64,000 nucleotides of DNA from assembly GCF_000307265.1 (NCBI RefSeq), contig NZ_DF158899.1:143933-207932 (forward strand). The letters are read 5' to 3'. This DNA comes from Oscillibacter ruminantium GH1. GTDB lineage: Bacteria; Bacillota; Clostridia; Oscillospirales; Oscillospiraceae. The notes below the pieces were generated by a model. That model saw only the letters and a program-made list of their open reading frames with translations. It searched no databases and was not told the DNA's origin. Position numbers and translations under genes: made by a program. Positions 8,159 through 17,324 of the stretch are shown piece after piece (the stretch's first letter is position 1; each line of letters begins with the position of its first letter).

Positions 8159-9466
8159 TTACTTTTTTACACGCAGGTCACTGTGGTCATCGGGTAAGTC
8201 ACCGGCGTGATAGGAGTTGGTGCGGACATTGATGTACTGAGCCTTGAGCTTGGAGTAAAGGATCGTCTGGCTGGAATACAAGCCGTTATATCCCGACAGC
8301 ATATAGCTGATGCCGCAGGCCAGCGCGAAATACAGCATTCCGTCCGATCCGAACAACTCCGCCGACAGAAAGACGGACGCCAGCGGACAGTTGACGCAGG
8401 CGCAGAACACCGCCACCAGCCCAACCGCCGCGGCAAACTCGGCGGGCAGACCCAGCAGCGGGCCTACCACGCAGCCAAACGTGGCCCCCACGAAGAAAGA
8501 GGGCACCACCTCGCCGCCCTTGTATCCTGCGCTCAACGTCACGGCGGTGAAAAGAATTTTCAGCAAAAACGCGGATGGGGCCACCGTCCCCTCCTCAACA
8601 GCCCGCCGGATCACATCCATGCCAACGCCGTTATAATCGGAGGTGCGCACCAGATAACTCAGTCCTATGATCAGAAAACCGCCGCAAGCTACCCGCAGCC
8701 ACGGGTTTTGGATGCGGGTGCGAAAAAACTTCCCCATTCCCCGAATTGTGTTGCAAAACAGCACTGCCACAAGGGCGCACAGCGCCCCCAAGGCCGCCAC
8801 CCGCAGCAGCGTTGTGGGGTCCAGCGCCGGGGCCGTCACTGTATAATGCGTGGGGCTGACTCCGATCCAGACAGAGATTCCATAAGCCACCAGCGAAGCG
8901 GTAAAGCAGGGAATAAACGTCGCATGGTACATCACCCCCACGGAGATAACCACCATGGCGAACACCGTGGCGGTGAGGGGTGTTCCGAACAGAGCGGAGA
9001 AAAACGCCGCCATGCCGCACAGCGTTGCCGAGCGCATATCCCGGTCGTCCAGACGGAACAGCAGCCCCGCGTGATAACCGATGTCGCCGCCCATTTGCAG
9101 CGCCGCGCCCTCTCGCCCGGCGGAGCCGCCGCACAGGTGGGTCAAAATCGTGCCCACGAAGATGGCGGGCAGCAACAGAATCGAAAGACTCTTGCCCATG
9201 TGAACCGCGTCGATGATATCGTCGGTTCCCTGTCCCTCAGTCTTTGTCAGCTTGTAAAAGCCAACAATGAAAAGCCCCGCCAACGGCAGACACCATAACA
9301 GAAAAATGTGGGACTCCCGATATGCCGTGGCCCACTCCACACCCAAGTGGAACAGTACGCCCACCACGCCGCAGCTAACGCCGATTAAAACCGCCAGCGC
9401 CACCCATTTCGCCAGCGCGGAGAGATAATACCGCGTGTGCAATAGAATTTCCAGCAGCCTTGTCAC
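8159..9466 (-). CDS. ClC family chloride channel/transporter
   Basis: This is a multi-spanning ClC-type anion channel or H+/anion antiporter of about 435 residues. The selectivity-filter motif appears as GGSAGREGAALQMGG, matching the family GREGP pattern with Ala in place of Pro. Further motifs include GYKGGEVVPSFFVGATFG. It lacks C-terminal CBS domains. I chose the GTG at 9466 because it overlaps the upstream stop as GTGA and has GGGGAGG at a good distance; the ATG at 9496 would place that RBS inside the gene. Coupling to the E2-like gene suggests joint expression. Anion preference (chloride or fluoride) is not evident from sequence. Confidence 0.85.
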   Translation of the reverse strand: MTRLLEILLHTRYYLSALAKWVALAVLIGVSCGVVGVLFHLGVEWATAYRESHIFLLWCLPLAGLFIVGFYKLTKTEGQGTDDIIDAVHMGKSLSILLLPAIFVGTILTHLCGGSAGREGAALQMGGDIGYHAGLLFRLDDRDMRSATLCGMAAFFSALFGTPLTATVFAMVVISVGVMYHATFIPCFTASLVAYGISVWIGVSPTHYTVTAPALDPTTLLRVAALGALCALVAVLFCNTIRGMGKFFRTRIQNPWLRVACGGFLIIGLSYLVRTSDYNGVGMDVIRRAVEEGTVAPSAFLLKILFTAVTLSAGYKGGEVVPSFFVGATFGCVVGPLLGLPAEFAAAVGLVAVFCACVNCPLASVFLSAELFGSDGMLYFALACGISYMLSGYNGLYSSQTILYSKLKAQYINVRTNSYHAGDLPDDHSDLRVKK

Positions 9467-10347
9467 TTCACTGCCTCCCCTGCTGCGGCGGCCCATGCGG
9501 GAATCGCATTCTCCGTCGGTTCTTCCTCCCCGTCCAAACGAGTCTCCAGTGTCTCCGGTTTTTTCAAGTTTCGAGTGAATGCCGCGAAAAAGCGGGCATA
9601 TTCAACGCCGGTGGCAATCCGTTCATCCATCACCACGCCCAAGGGCATCACTTTGCCCTTCTCTCCCGGCTGCGCGTCCGGCTTTCGCACAGGTTTACCC
9701 ATGCAGATGAACACACCGGTGGTACCAAACTCATAGCAGTGGTGATAAATACAGCTGGTGTTGATCGACGCCAGATTTGTCACAAACAAACTGGTGTGAA
9801 AAGGACTGAGGTCGATGATTCTCCGGGGCAGCAGCCCATGAAGGTCCAACTGATAGACCATCCAGAACGCGAACCGGGACAGACCGGGAACAGCAAAGGC
9901 CAAATTGGCGAATTTGTCCGTGGCGTTGTTGTGGAGTGCCTCGCTGTTCCGGTCAATGAGTTCCTGAACGCGGGCGCTGATGGTAAACACCGTGTCCTCC
10001 GGCTTCAAAAAAACCTTCAGCGTGGTTTCATCCGGCGTGCCGTCCGCCCGCTTTTTCAGCAGTACAAACGAGAAACAAAAGTGGTTTCGGCGGTAAATTT
10101 TCCGATTCATAATAAAATAGTTCACCTTTGGGTTTTCCAGCGCGGCCTTATAATACGCCGCAGCCAGCACGCTCATATGGGTCACGCGGCGGCCCTCCCG
10201 CCGCTTTTGTCGAATATATGCCTTCACAATATCTTCGTCGATCATATCGCTGGCCCAGTTCTGGGCGTCATACCGGCAGGGCATGATGTATGGCAACGCC
10301 TGCACAATGGGCGATAGATCTTTTACGCGGGTCCCGTCAGATCTCAT
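9463..10347 (-). CDS. Stand-alone E2/chloramphenicol acetyltransferase-like protein, likely non-catalytic
   Basis: This 294-residue protein has the trimeric CAT/2-oxoacid dehydrogenase E2 catalytic-domain fold but no lipoyl or subunit-binding domain. Recognisable parts are the N-terminal helix with DAQNWASDMIDEDIVKAYI, the central FAVPGLSRFAFWMVYQLDL and the C-terminal motif region GVVMDERIATGVEYARFF. In active E2/CAT enzymes that motif is DHRxxDG, where the His is catalytic. Here it reads DERIATG, so the His and the second Asp are both replaced. It is the first gene of a two-gene operon with the ClC channel behind its own promoter. I infer a structural or altered function; the family in Clostridia is usually only annotated by homology. 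Confidence 0.75.
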   Translation of the reverse strand: MRSDGTRVKDLSPIVQALPYIMPCRYDAQNWASDMIDEDIVKAYIRQKRREGRRVTHMSVLAAAYYKAALENPKVNYFIMNRKIYRRNHFCFSFVLLKKRADGTPDETTLKVFLKPEDTVFTISARVQELIDRNSEALHNNATDKFANLAFAVPGLSRFAFWMVYQLDLHGLLPRRIIDLSPFHTSLFVTNLASINTSCIYHHCYEFGTTGVFICMGKPVRKPDAQPGEKGKVMPLGVVMDERIATGVEYARFFAAFTRNLKKPETLETRLDGEEEPTENAIPAWAAAAGEAVK

Positions 10348-10404
10348 AGCGCGCTCACGTTCCTTTCCCGCGGCCGGGCCGCGACGAGTATCATACAGTC
10401 TTTG

Positions 10405-10433
10405 AGTATACAGGAAAACCCGAAAAAATTCAA
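10405..10433 (-). promoter_or_regulatory. SigA-type promoter of the E2-like/ClC operon
   Basis: On the minus strand TTGAAT (10433-10428) and TATACT (10410-10405) are separated by exactly 17 bases, 58 bases before the start codon. Confidence 0.75.
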
Positions 10434-10610
10434 GTTTACAGCAAAAAGCATTCCAGCATTATGCGTCATTCTGGGTGATATCCGCATTTGCCGCAGCGCC
10501 CCCCGGCTTTTCGGGGCACTGTCTTTACGTATACGAATACGCAAACGATTTTGGTTTTTTTCCATAAAAACGTCGTTAATATTTAGCTTGCTTCTGCCCC
10601 CCCTTACTGG

Positions 10611-10639
10611 TTGAATATCCCTCGGAGAAGTCGTATACT
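10611..10639 (+). promoter_or_regulatory. serC: SigA-type promoter of serC
   Basis: TTGAAT and TATACT are separated by 17 bases, giving a start of transcription about 60 bases before serC. It has the same -35 and -10 hexamers as the divergent promoter on the other strand. Between the two promoters lie a small GC hairpin (GCCCC..GGGGC near 10499-10520) and an inverted repeat CGTAT-ACGA-ATACG near 10526-10540. I see no T-box or riboswitch in the leader. Confidence 0.75.
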
Positions 10640-10706
10640 AAATCTCAGGAAAGCAAACAAAATATTTGGGAACCTGACAATTTATTGAACAATGGAGGAT
10701 ATGAAG

Positions 10707-11795
10707 ATGAAGTACGGACGTACCTATAACTTCTCCGCCGGCCCCGCTATGATGCCGGAAGAGGTTCTGGAGGAAATCGCGGCGGAAATGATGAACTACC
10801 GCGGAAGCGGCATGTGCGTCATGGAGATGAGCCACCGGTCCAAGGCGTTTCAGACGATTTTCGACGAAGCGAAAGCCGACCTGAAGCAGTTGATGGGCAT
10901 TCCCGACAACTATAAGATCCTGTTCGTGCAGGGCGGCGGCACGGTGCAGTTCTCCATGGTGCCCATGAACCTGCTCAAGGGCGGCGTGGCCTGCTATGTG
11001 GAGACTGGCGCGTGGTCCAAGAAGGCCATCAAGGAAGCTAAGAAGTTTGGCGAAGTGAAGGTCGTGGCCTCCTCCGCCGATAAGAACTACTCTTATGTCC
11101 CCGATTGCTCCAATCTGGATATTCCCGATAATGCGGACTATGTGTACATCTGCGAGAACGAGACGATCCATGGCCTGACCTATCGCAAGTTGCCCAACAC
11201 CAAGGGGCATGTCTTGGTGTCTGACCAGTCCTCCATGTTCCTGTCCCGTCCCTGCAACGTGGCGGATTACGGCCTGATCTGGGGCGGCGTGCAGAAAAAC
11301 GTCGGCCCTGCGGGCATGTCCATCGTCATCATCCGCGAGGATCTGATCCGGGACGATCTGGACGACACGCTGCCGGTCTATCTCAACTACAAGACCCATG
11401 CCGACGCCGACTCCCTGTACAACACGCCCAACTGCTGGGCGATCTACTGCTGCGGCAAGGTCTTCAAGTATCTGCTGAAAAACGGCGGTCTGGAAGCCAT
11501 GAATGCCCGCAACGAGGAAAAGGCCAAGGTTCTGTACGATTTCCTCGATCAGAGCAAGTTCTTCACCGGCGCCGTGGTGAAGGAAGACCGTTCTTTGATG
11601 AACGTGCCCTTCGTCACCCCCAGCAAGGAGCAGGACGCCGAAGTGGTCGCCGCCAGCAAGGCCGCAGGCTTCGACAACCTGAAGGGCCACAAATCCGTGG
11701 GCGGTCTGCGGGCTTCCATTTACAACGCCATGCCCAAGGAAGGCGTTGAAGCATTGGTGGACTTCCTGTCGAAGTACGAGAAGGAACACGCCTAA
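10707..11795 (+). CDS. serC: Phosphoserine aminotransferase
   Basis: SerC converts 3-phosphohydroxypyruvate and glutamate to phosphoserine in serine synthesis, and can also serve pyridoxal phosphate synthesis. The protein shows the family start YNFSAGPAMMPEEVL, the GGGTVQFSM segment and the PLP-binding Lys in GVQKNVGPAGM. I chose the ATG at 10707 because GGAGG at 10694-10698 is then eight bases upstream; the ATG at 10692 would include the RBS. The result is 362 residues, the normal SerC length. serA follows after an unusually long spacer, so the two serine genes are probably linked in expression. Confidence 0.96.
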   Translation: MKYGRTYNFSAGPAMMPEEVLEEIAAEMMNYRGSGMCVMEMSHRSKAFQTIFDEAKADLKQLMGIPDNYKILFVQGGGTVQFSMVPMNLLKGGVACYVETGAWSKKAIKEAKKFGEVKVVASSADKNYSYVPDCSNLDIPDNADYVYICENETIHGLTYRKLPNTKGHVLVSDQSSMFLSRPCNVADYGLIWGGVQKNVGPAGMSIVIIREDLIRDDLDDTLPVYLNYKTHADADSLYNTPNCWAIYCCGKVFKYLLKNGGLEAMNARNEEKAKVLYDFLDQSKFFTGAVVKEDRSLMNVPFVTPSKEQDAEVVAASKAAGFDNLKGHKSVGGLRASIYNAMPKEGVEALVDFLSKYEKEHA

Positions 11796-12186
11796 GGATT
11801 TGAACGGACGGGCAGTTATCCCCCCTTGGGGTCTTGTCCGCCAATGAAGCGCATGGATCGTACCGCCTTTGGCGGCTGCGGGTCAATGCATAAAGCGTCT
11901 GCCCGCAAAGCGGGCAGCTTTCGGGGGCCTCCCCCATGGTCCCTTGAATTTCCAACGGCCATCGGAGTTTTTCCGCGTCTCCCGCTTTGAAACCGTGCGG
12001 CGGACTTTGTCCCGTCTCCCCGTCCTTGACCCGGCTTGAAACCGCTCCGCGGTTCCAAACCGGAGAGGAGGAGCAAGGGAGCGGAATGGAGTTTTCGCCA
12101 TAGGCGGAAACGCAACGGCGCGGACTTTGCTCCGACGACGCCCCTGGGGTGCGTCTATTAAATGATGTAAAGGGGTTTAATTTCAT
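11796..12186 (+). other. Hairpin-rich serC-serA spacer, no gene seen
   Basis: This 391-base spacer is GC-rich and lacks a convincing coding frame. It holds several stem-loops: CTGCCCGC-AAA-GCGGGCAG near 11899, GGGGGCC/TCCCCC near 11923, AACCGC-TCC-GCGGTT near 12040 and GTTTTCGCC-ATA-GGCGGAAAC near 12092. It also has near-repeats (CGGACTTTG at about 12002 and 12122; TTGAAACCG at about 11987 and 12036). None is followed by a T run, so it is not a simple terminator. It could be an intergenic repeat element or a structured leader of serA. Confidence 0.5.
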
Positions 12187-13098
12187 ATGTCTATTCGAGT
12201 TTTGGTTACCGACGGCATGGATGCCGGTGCAATGGAGAAGCTGCGGCTGGACGGCTTCGACGTCGTCGAGCAGTTTTATGAGCCCGATCTGCTGGGAACC
12301 GCTCTGCGGGATTTTGATATCGTTGTGATCCGCAGCGCCACTAAGATCAAGGAGCCGCAGATCGACGCTGCCAAGGGCAGCCAGCTGAAACTCATCATCC
12401 GCGCCGGCGTGGGCGTGGACAATATCGCCGTAAAATACGCTGAGGCGGCGGGCATTCAGGTGAAGAATACACCCCGCGCCTCCTCCAACGCCGTGGCGGA
12501 GCTAGCCATCGCGCTGCTGTTCGCCTGCGCCCGGAACCTGTCCATCGCAGGCCACACCATGCGGGAAGAAAAGTGGGAGAAGAAGGCCTATTCCAAGGGC
12601 TTTGAGCTTCAGGGCAAGACCATCGGCGTGGTGGGCTACGGCCGCATCGGCCGCTTGATCGGCGACAAGGCACAGGCGCTGGGTATGAACGTGCTGTCCA
12701 CGGTCCACCGCAACAAGCCCGAGGGCTGCGAGTGCGACACCATGCACTTTGTCTCTATGGACGAGCTGATGGCCCAGTCCGACATCATCGCCCTCAGCGC
12801 TCCCGCCGGCGACAAGCCGCTGGTGGATGCGGAGTCTCTGGCAAAGATGAAGGATGGCGTGGTCATCATCAACACCTCTCGCGGCAGCAACATCGACGAG
12901 GCCGCTCTGCTGGACGCACTGAATTCCGGCAAGGTGAAGGCCGCCGGTCTTGACGTGTGGCTCAGTGAAAAGGAACCCAACTGGGCGCTGGCCTCTCATC
13001 CCGCCGTTGCCTGCGCGCCTCACATCGGCGCGGGCACCAAGGAAGCGCAGAAGCGCATCGGCGCGGAGTTGGTGGACATCATCGAGCACTTCGCATAA
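12187..13098 (+). CDS. serA: D-3-phosphoglycerate dehydrogenase, short form
   Basis: SerA oxidises 3-phosphoglycerate to 3-phosphohydroxypyruvate, the first step of serine synthesis. The 303-residue protein has the NAD-binding motif VVGYGRIGRLIGDKA and the catalytic Arg (NTSRGSNIDEAAL), Glu (SEKEPNW) and His (CAPHIGAGT) of the D-2-hydroxyacid dehydrogenase family. It lacks the C-terminal ACT domain, so classical serine feedback through ACT is not expected. Pairing with serC supports SerA over other hydroxyacid dehydrogenases. A terminator follows. Confidence 0.93.
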   Translation: MSIRVLVTDGMDAGAMEKLRLDGFDVVEQFYEPDLLGTALRDFDIVVIRSATKIKEPQIDAAKGSQLKLIIRAGVGVDNIAVKYAEAAGIQVKNTPRASSNAVAELAIALLFACARNLSIAGHTMREEKWEKKAYSKGFELQGKTIGVVGYGRIGRLIGDKAQALGMNVLSTVHRNKPEGCECDTMHFVSMDELMAQSDIIALSAPAGDKPLVDAESLAKMKDGVVIINTSRGSNIDEAALLDALNSGKVKAAGLDVWLSEKEPNWALASHPAVACAPHIGAGTKEAQKRIGAELVDIIEHFA

Positions 13099-13134
13099 TC
13101 GACTCATTTCCACTGAGCGCATAAAAATGCTTTT

Positions 13135-13170
13135 AAGGCGTCATCGTATAAACGATGACGCCTTAATTTT
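13135..13170 (+). terminator. Rho-independent terminator of serCA
   Basis: A 13-base-pair perfect stem (AAGGCGTCATCGT / ACGATGACGCCTT) with loop ATAA is followed by AATTTT. Confidence 0.92.
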
Positions 13171-13345
13171 GCGTGGTATTGACGGGATGGTGGGAATTTG
13201 CATTTCAACTGTCAGAGTCGTATCTCATAAACGGTTCCACAATGAGCGGCTTTGCTGCCGTTCGCATTCCATCGCAGAGGCAACCGCAGCTTCAGTAACC
13301 AGTGTTCCTCCGCGTCCATGCTTTTTCACAGTTCCTCCGCGCGGC

Positions 13346-14722
13346 TTACAGGCTGTTTTTGCCCCGGGCCATATATTTTCCGCTGGGCTCCGCCACAAGA
13401 ATTCTGCCAAGTTCGGCCATAAGCCTTCCCCGCAGGTAAACCTGCGCGATACCGCCGGAGGTGACAAAGCCCTCATAGGGGGTATATCCCGCCGCGCTCA
13501 CGCAGTCTGCCGCCCGAATCACGTGGCTCGCCCCCGGATCATAGACCACGATATCCGCATCGCTCCCCTTGCGGATCACACCCTTGCGGGGATACAGACC
13601 GTACAGCTTAGCAGGATTTTCACTGAGCACCTGACACATCGTGGGCAGGGCAATCTTTTTCTTCTCCACGCCATAGGAATAGAGTAGCTCTCCCCGCGTC
13701 TCCACGCCGGGAAGTCCCCCCGGAATCTTTGTGAAGTCCTCCCGGCCCGCTTCTTTTTGCTCCAACGTGAAGGAACAGTGGTCGGTGGAAACGGTCTGGA
13801 TCAATCCCCGTTTCAGCCCCCGCCACAGATAGGCCTGCTCCGCCTTCTCCCGGATGGGAGGCGCGCAGATATACCGCGCGGCGGCAGAGTAATCAGAATT
13901 GAAATAGACGCTTTCATCCAGCAGCAGATACTGGGGGCAGGTTTCCACATAGACCTTCTGTCCCCGTTTCCGTGCGGCTTCCACTTCGTCCATCGCCTGA
14001 TGATTAGTCAAATGAACAATCACCACCGGGCAGTCCGCCGCCTGTGCGATGCGCAGCAGACGGCCCACCGCCTCCGCCTCCAAACAGGCCGGGCGGGTCT
14101 GGGGATGAGAAGCAGGAGAAAGCTCCCCAGCGGCCTTTTTCTCTGCGATCATCGCGTCGATCACTCCGGCGTTCTCACAGTGGAAGCCGCAGATGCCGCC
14201 CATCCGCTTGATGGCTTTCAGCGCACTGTAAATCGCCCCGTCACCGATCATCATAGCGGGATAGGTCAGATACATTTTAAAAGACGAGATACCTGCTGCG
14301 AACATGTCCGGCAGCTCCGTCTCAATAGAGGGATTCCAATCGTCAATGGTCATATGGAAACCGTAGTCACAAAAGGCCTGGCCGTCTGCCTTTTTGTGCC
14401 ACAGATCCAGTCCGTATCCCAGAGACTCTCCCTTGTTGGGGCAGGCAAAGTCAATCACCGTGGTGGTGCCGCCCCGAATGGCGGCACGGCTGCCCGACGT
14501 GAAATCGTCGGCGGTCGTGGTGTTGCACACATCCAGATCAAAATGGGTGTGCGCGTCGATGAACCCCGGGAACAGCAGCATCCCCGTCACATCCATCACA
14601 TTTCCGCCTGCGGCGGACAGTCCCCGGCCTACCTGCGCGATCTTCTCCCCGTCGATCAGCACATCCGCCCGGCGGACACCGCGGCCAGACACCACGCTGC
14701 CGCCTTTAAGCAATGTTTTCAT
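13346..14722 (-). CDS. hydA: Dihydropyrimidinase/D-hydantoinase family amidohydrolase
   Basis: This 458-residue metal-dependent amidohydrolase opens cyclic amides such as dihydropyrimidines, hydantoins or allantoin-like rings. It has the metal-binding DAHTHFDL near residue 58, the region of the carboxylated Lys in SSFKMYLTY near residue 148, IVHLTNHQAMDEV and the VSTDHCSF motif carrying a late metal ligand. Length is normal for the family. The start has GGGAGG eight bases upstream. It is a single gene without partner genes for pyrimidine breakdown, so the substrate is open. The 175 bases between the serCA terminator and its 3' end hold no gene I recognise. Confidence 0.88.
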   Translation of the reverse strand: MKTLLKGGSVVSGRGVRRADVLIDGEKIAQVGRGLSAAGGNVMDVTGMLLFPGFIDAHTHFDLDVCNTTTADDFTSGSRAAIRGGTTTVIDFACPNKGESLGYGLDLWHKKADGQAFCDYGFHMTIDDWNPSIETELPDMFAAGISSFKMYLTYPAMMIGDGAIYSALKAIKRMGGICGFHCENAGVIDAMIAEKKAAGELSPASHPQTRPACLEAEAVGRLLRIAQAADCPVVIVHLTNHQAMDEVEAARKRGQKVYVETCPQYLLLDESVYFNSDYSAAARYICAPPIREKAEQAYLWRGLKRGLIQTVSTDHCSFTLEQKEAGREDFTKIPGGLPGVETRGELLYSYGVEKKKIALPTMCQVLSENPAKLYGLYPRKGVIRKGSDADIVVYDPGASHVIRAADCVSAAGYTPYEGFVTSGGIAQVYLRGRLMAELGRILVAEPSGKYMARGKNSL

Positions 14723-15039
14723 CGCAAAACCTCCCTTGCGTCCTTGCTTTATGCAGACTCAGCATAGCACAGTTTTCTTTTGATTTCCAGCCGTGAAAGC
14801 CACGTCGGAAAGAAATATTTTTTTGGGCGGACAATCTTCCCTTTTCTTCAAAACCACAGCCGCCCTTCAACATGCGATCTCCTGTATTTTTGTCAATTGT
14901 GCCGGTGCAATTCACTATAATCTTCAAAATTTTACACAGTTTACACGTTTCCCTCTTCCCTTTTTTGAAGAAGCGGTTTATACTGATATCAATAGAAAGT
15001 GCGGTTTGTTCCGTGCTTTGGATTTTAAGGAGGTAGAAG
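14723..15039 (+). other. Divergent intergenic region upstream of the SLH nucleotidase
   Basis: This 317-base stretch is AT-rich toward its right end and carries TATAAT (about 14926) and TATACT (about 14989) hexamers, but I cannot pair either with a good -35. The RBS AAGGAGGTAG lies directly before the start at 15040. No coding potential is apparent. Confidence 0.4.
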
Positions 15040-17232
15040 ATGAAAAAGGCAATTTCCCTGTTGCTGGCTGCCGTCATGGCCATGTCTTTGACCACAGTCG
15101 GTCTTGCCACCGACACCACCACGGTAGAAAAGGGCGATGTCGTGGTGCTGTACACCAACGACGTCCACTGCGGCGTGGACGACAACATCGGATACGCGGG
15201 TCTTGCGGCCTATAAGGCCGAAATGCTCAAAGCCACCGATTATGTGACGCTGGCCGACGCGGGCGACGCGGTTCAGGGCGCGGCTCTGGGCACACTGTCC
15301 AAGGGCGAGTATCTGGTGGACATCATGAACCAGATGGGCTACGATGTGGCCGTCCCCGGCAACCACGAGTTTGACTACGGTATGGATCAATTCCTGAACC
15401 TGTCCAAAGAACTGAAGAGCGGCTATGTTTGCTCCAACTTCATGGACCTGCGGACTGGTAAGCCAGTGTTTGACGCCTATAAGATGATTACCTACGGCGA
15501 CACCAAGGTGGCTTATGTGGGCATCGACACGCCTGAATCCATCACCAAGTCCACTCCTTCCTACTTTCAGGACAACACCGGCAAGTATATCTACGGTTTC
15601 TGCAACGGCAATAACGGCAAAGAGCTGTATAACGCCGTGCAGACCGCAGTGAACTCCGCTAAGGCCGCAGGCGCCACCTACGTTGTGGCAGTTGGTCACT
15701 GCGGCATTGATGAGCAGAGCGCTCCTTGGCGTTCTACCGACATCATCGCCAACGTCTCCGGTCTGACCGCCTTCATCGACGGGCATTCCCACAGCACCAT
15801 TCCCTCTCAGAAGGTTTCTGACAAGGACGGCAAGACCGTTCTACTGACCTCCACCGGCACCAAGCTGGCCGCCATCGGCAAGCTGGTTCTGAAGCCCAAC
15901 GGCACCGTCACCACGGAACTGGTCACGGATTATACCGCCAAGGATTCCAGTATGGACACCTTTGTCAAGGGCATTCTGGCCAAGAACGACGCGCTGCTGA
16001 AAAAGGTTGTTGCCAAGACCTCTGTGGATCTGACCACGCTGGAGGCCGACGGCAAGACCCGCGCCATCCGCAATCAGGAGACCAATTTGGGCGATCTGGT
16101 GGCTGACGCTTACCGTGACGCCGCGGGCGCCGACATCGCCATCGTCAACGGCGGCGGCATCCGCGCCGACATCAAGGCCGGCAACATCACCTATGAGCAG
16201 ATCATCGCGGTCCATCCCTATGGCAACGAGTTGCGGATGGTGGAAGCCACCGGCCAGCAGATTCTGGACGCGCTGGAAATGGCCTCCCGCACCACTCCCG
16301 ATGAAAACGGCGGCTTCCTGCATGTGTCCGGTATGACCTATACCATCGACACCTCCGTTCCCTCCACCGTGAAGGTTGATGACAACAAGATGTTCGTCTC
16401 CGTCACCGGTGCCCGGCGCGTCAAGGACGTGAAGGTTGGCGGCGTGGCCATCGTGGCTAACAAGACCTATAAGCTGGCCTCTCACAACTATATGCTGGAA
16501 GGCGCGGGCGACGGCCTGAACATGTTCCAGAAGGATAAGTTCCTCTCCGTTCCCGCCATGCTGGACAACGAGATTCTCATCAACTATATTACCGGCACGC
16601 TGAAGGGCACTGTCCCCGCCGAATACGCCAAGGCTCAGGGCCGCATCACCATCGTCAAGGCCGCGGCTCTGCCTTACACGGACGTGGCTTCCAACGCCTA
16701 TTACTACGACGCCGTACTCTTTTCCGAGAAGAGCGGCCTGATCCCCGGTACCACCGCCACCACCTTCTCCCCCAATGTCACTATGACTCGCGGCGATGTG
16801 GTTCTGGCTCTGTGGAATCTGGCTGGCAAGCCCTCCGCCAAGGCCACTCCCGCCTTTACCGACGTGGACTTCACCACGGATCTGGGCAAGGCCGTGGCTT
16901 GGGCCAATGAAAACGGTATTGTCAACGGCAAAACTGCCACCACCTTCGTGGCCGCCGACTCTGTGAACCGTCAGCAGTTCTCCGCGTTCATGTACCGCTA
17001 TGCGGAGGCTCTGGGCTACAACGTCACCACCACCGGCAGCCTGACCGCTTTCACCGACGCGTCTCAGGTTTCCTCTTACGCCACGCAGGCGCTGGCTTGG
17101 GCCAACGCCAACAGCTTGGTGAACGGCTTCAGCGATGGCACAGTCCGTCCCATGGGCACTGCCACCCGCGGCCAGTCTGCGGCGATTATCTATCGCTTCG
17201 CCTCTACTCTGACCGCCTCCAAGGCCGCCTGA
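15040..17232 (+). CDS. Secreted SLH-anchored 5'-nucleotidase/cyclic phosphodiesterase
   Basis: This 730-residue surface enzyme starts with a signal peptide (MKKAISLLLAAVMAMSLTTV, cleavage near residue 24). The metallophosphatase domain carries YTNDVHCGV, DAGDAVQG, GNHEFDYG, VGHCGIDE and DGHSHST, the di-metal ligands of the UshA/YfkN family. A 5'-nucleotidase C-terminal domain follows (about 330-540, with NLGDLVADAYRDAAGADIAI and NGGGIRAD). Three SLH repeats (about 547-725) end the protein; the first reads YTDVASNAYYYDAV. It probably releases phosphate and nucleosides from extracellular nucleotides while held on pyruvylated wall polymer. A terminator follows. Confidence 0.93.
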   Translation: MKKAISLLLAAVMAMSLTTVGLATDTTTVEKGDVVVLYTNDVHCGVDDNIGYAGLAAYKAEMLKATDYVTLADAGDAVQGAALGTLSKGEYLVDIMNQMGYDVAVPGNHEFDYGMDQFLNLSKELKSGYVCSNFMDLRTGKPVFDAYKMITYGDTKVAYVGIDTPESITKSTPSYFQDNTGKYIYGFCNGNNGKELYNAVQTAVNSAKAAGATYVVAVGHCGIDEQSAPWRSTDIIANVSGLTAFIDGHSHSTIPSQKVSDKDGKTVLLTSTGTKLAAIGKLVLKPNGTVTTELVTDYTAKDSSMDTFVKGILAKNDALLKKVVAKTSVDLTTLEADGKTRAIRNQETNLGDLVADAYRDAAGADIAIVNGGGIRADIKAGNITYEQIIAVHPYGNELRMVEATGQQILDALEMASRTTPDENGGFLHVSGMTYTIDTSVPSTVKVDDNKMFVSVTGARRVKDVKVGGVAIVANKTYKLASHNYMLEGAGDGLNMFQKDKFLSVPAMLDNEILINYITGTLKGTVPAEYAKAQGRITIVKAAALPYTDVASNAYYYDAVLFSEKSGLIPGTTATTFSPNVTMTRGDVVLALWNLAGKPSAKATPAFTDVDFTTDLGKAVAWANENGIVNGKTATTFVAADSVNRQQFSAFMYRYAEALGYNVTTTGSLTAFTDASQVSSYATQALAWANANSLVNGFSDGTVRPMGTATRGQSAAIIYRFASTLTASKAA

Positions 17233-17254
17233 TCTCCAATTCAACAGCCTTGAA

Positions 17255-17294
17255 AGGCCGCCGGTTCGGTGCATTCGAACCGGCGGCCTCTTTT
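17255..17294 (+). terminator. Terminator of the SLH nucleotidase gene
   Basis: A 14-base-pair stem (from AGGCCGCCGGTTCG) with loop GTGCATT is followed by CTCTTTTG. Confidence 0.88.
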
Positions 17295-17324
17295 GTTGAT
17301 TGCGCACAGGGGCGCTTTCGTTTG

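Noticed and set aside
10640..10706. Possible T-box or serine riboswitch before serC
   Set aside because: The leader is only about 60 bases and lacks a T-box sequence, specifier loop or antiterminator.
13225..13476. Small minus-strand frame downstream of the hydantoinase
   Set aside because: It overlaps the hydantoinase 3' end in another frame, has no RBS and no recognisable similarity.
15841..17307. Gly/Val-rich minus-strand open frame
   Set aside because: It is antisense to the SLH nucleotidase, whose domains are complete.
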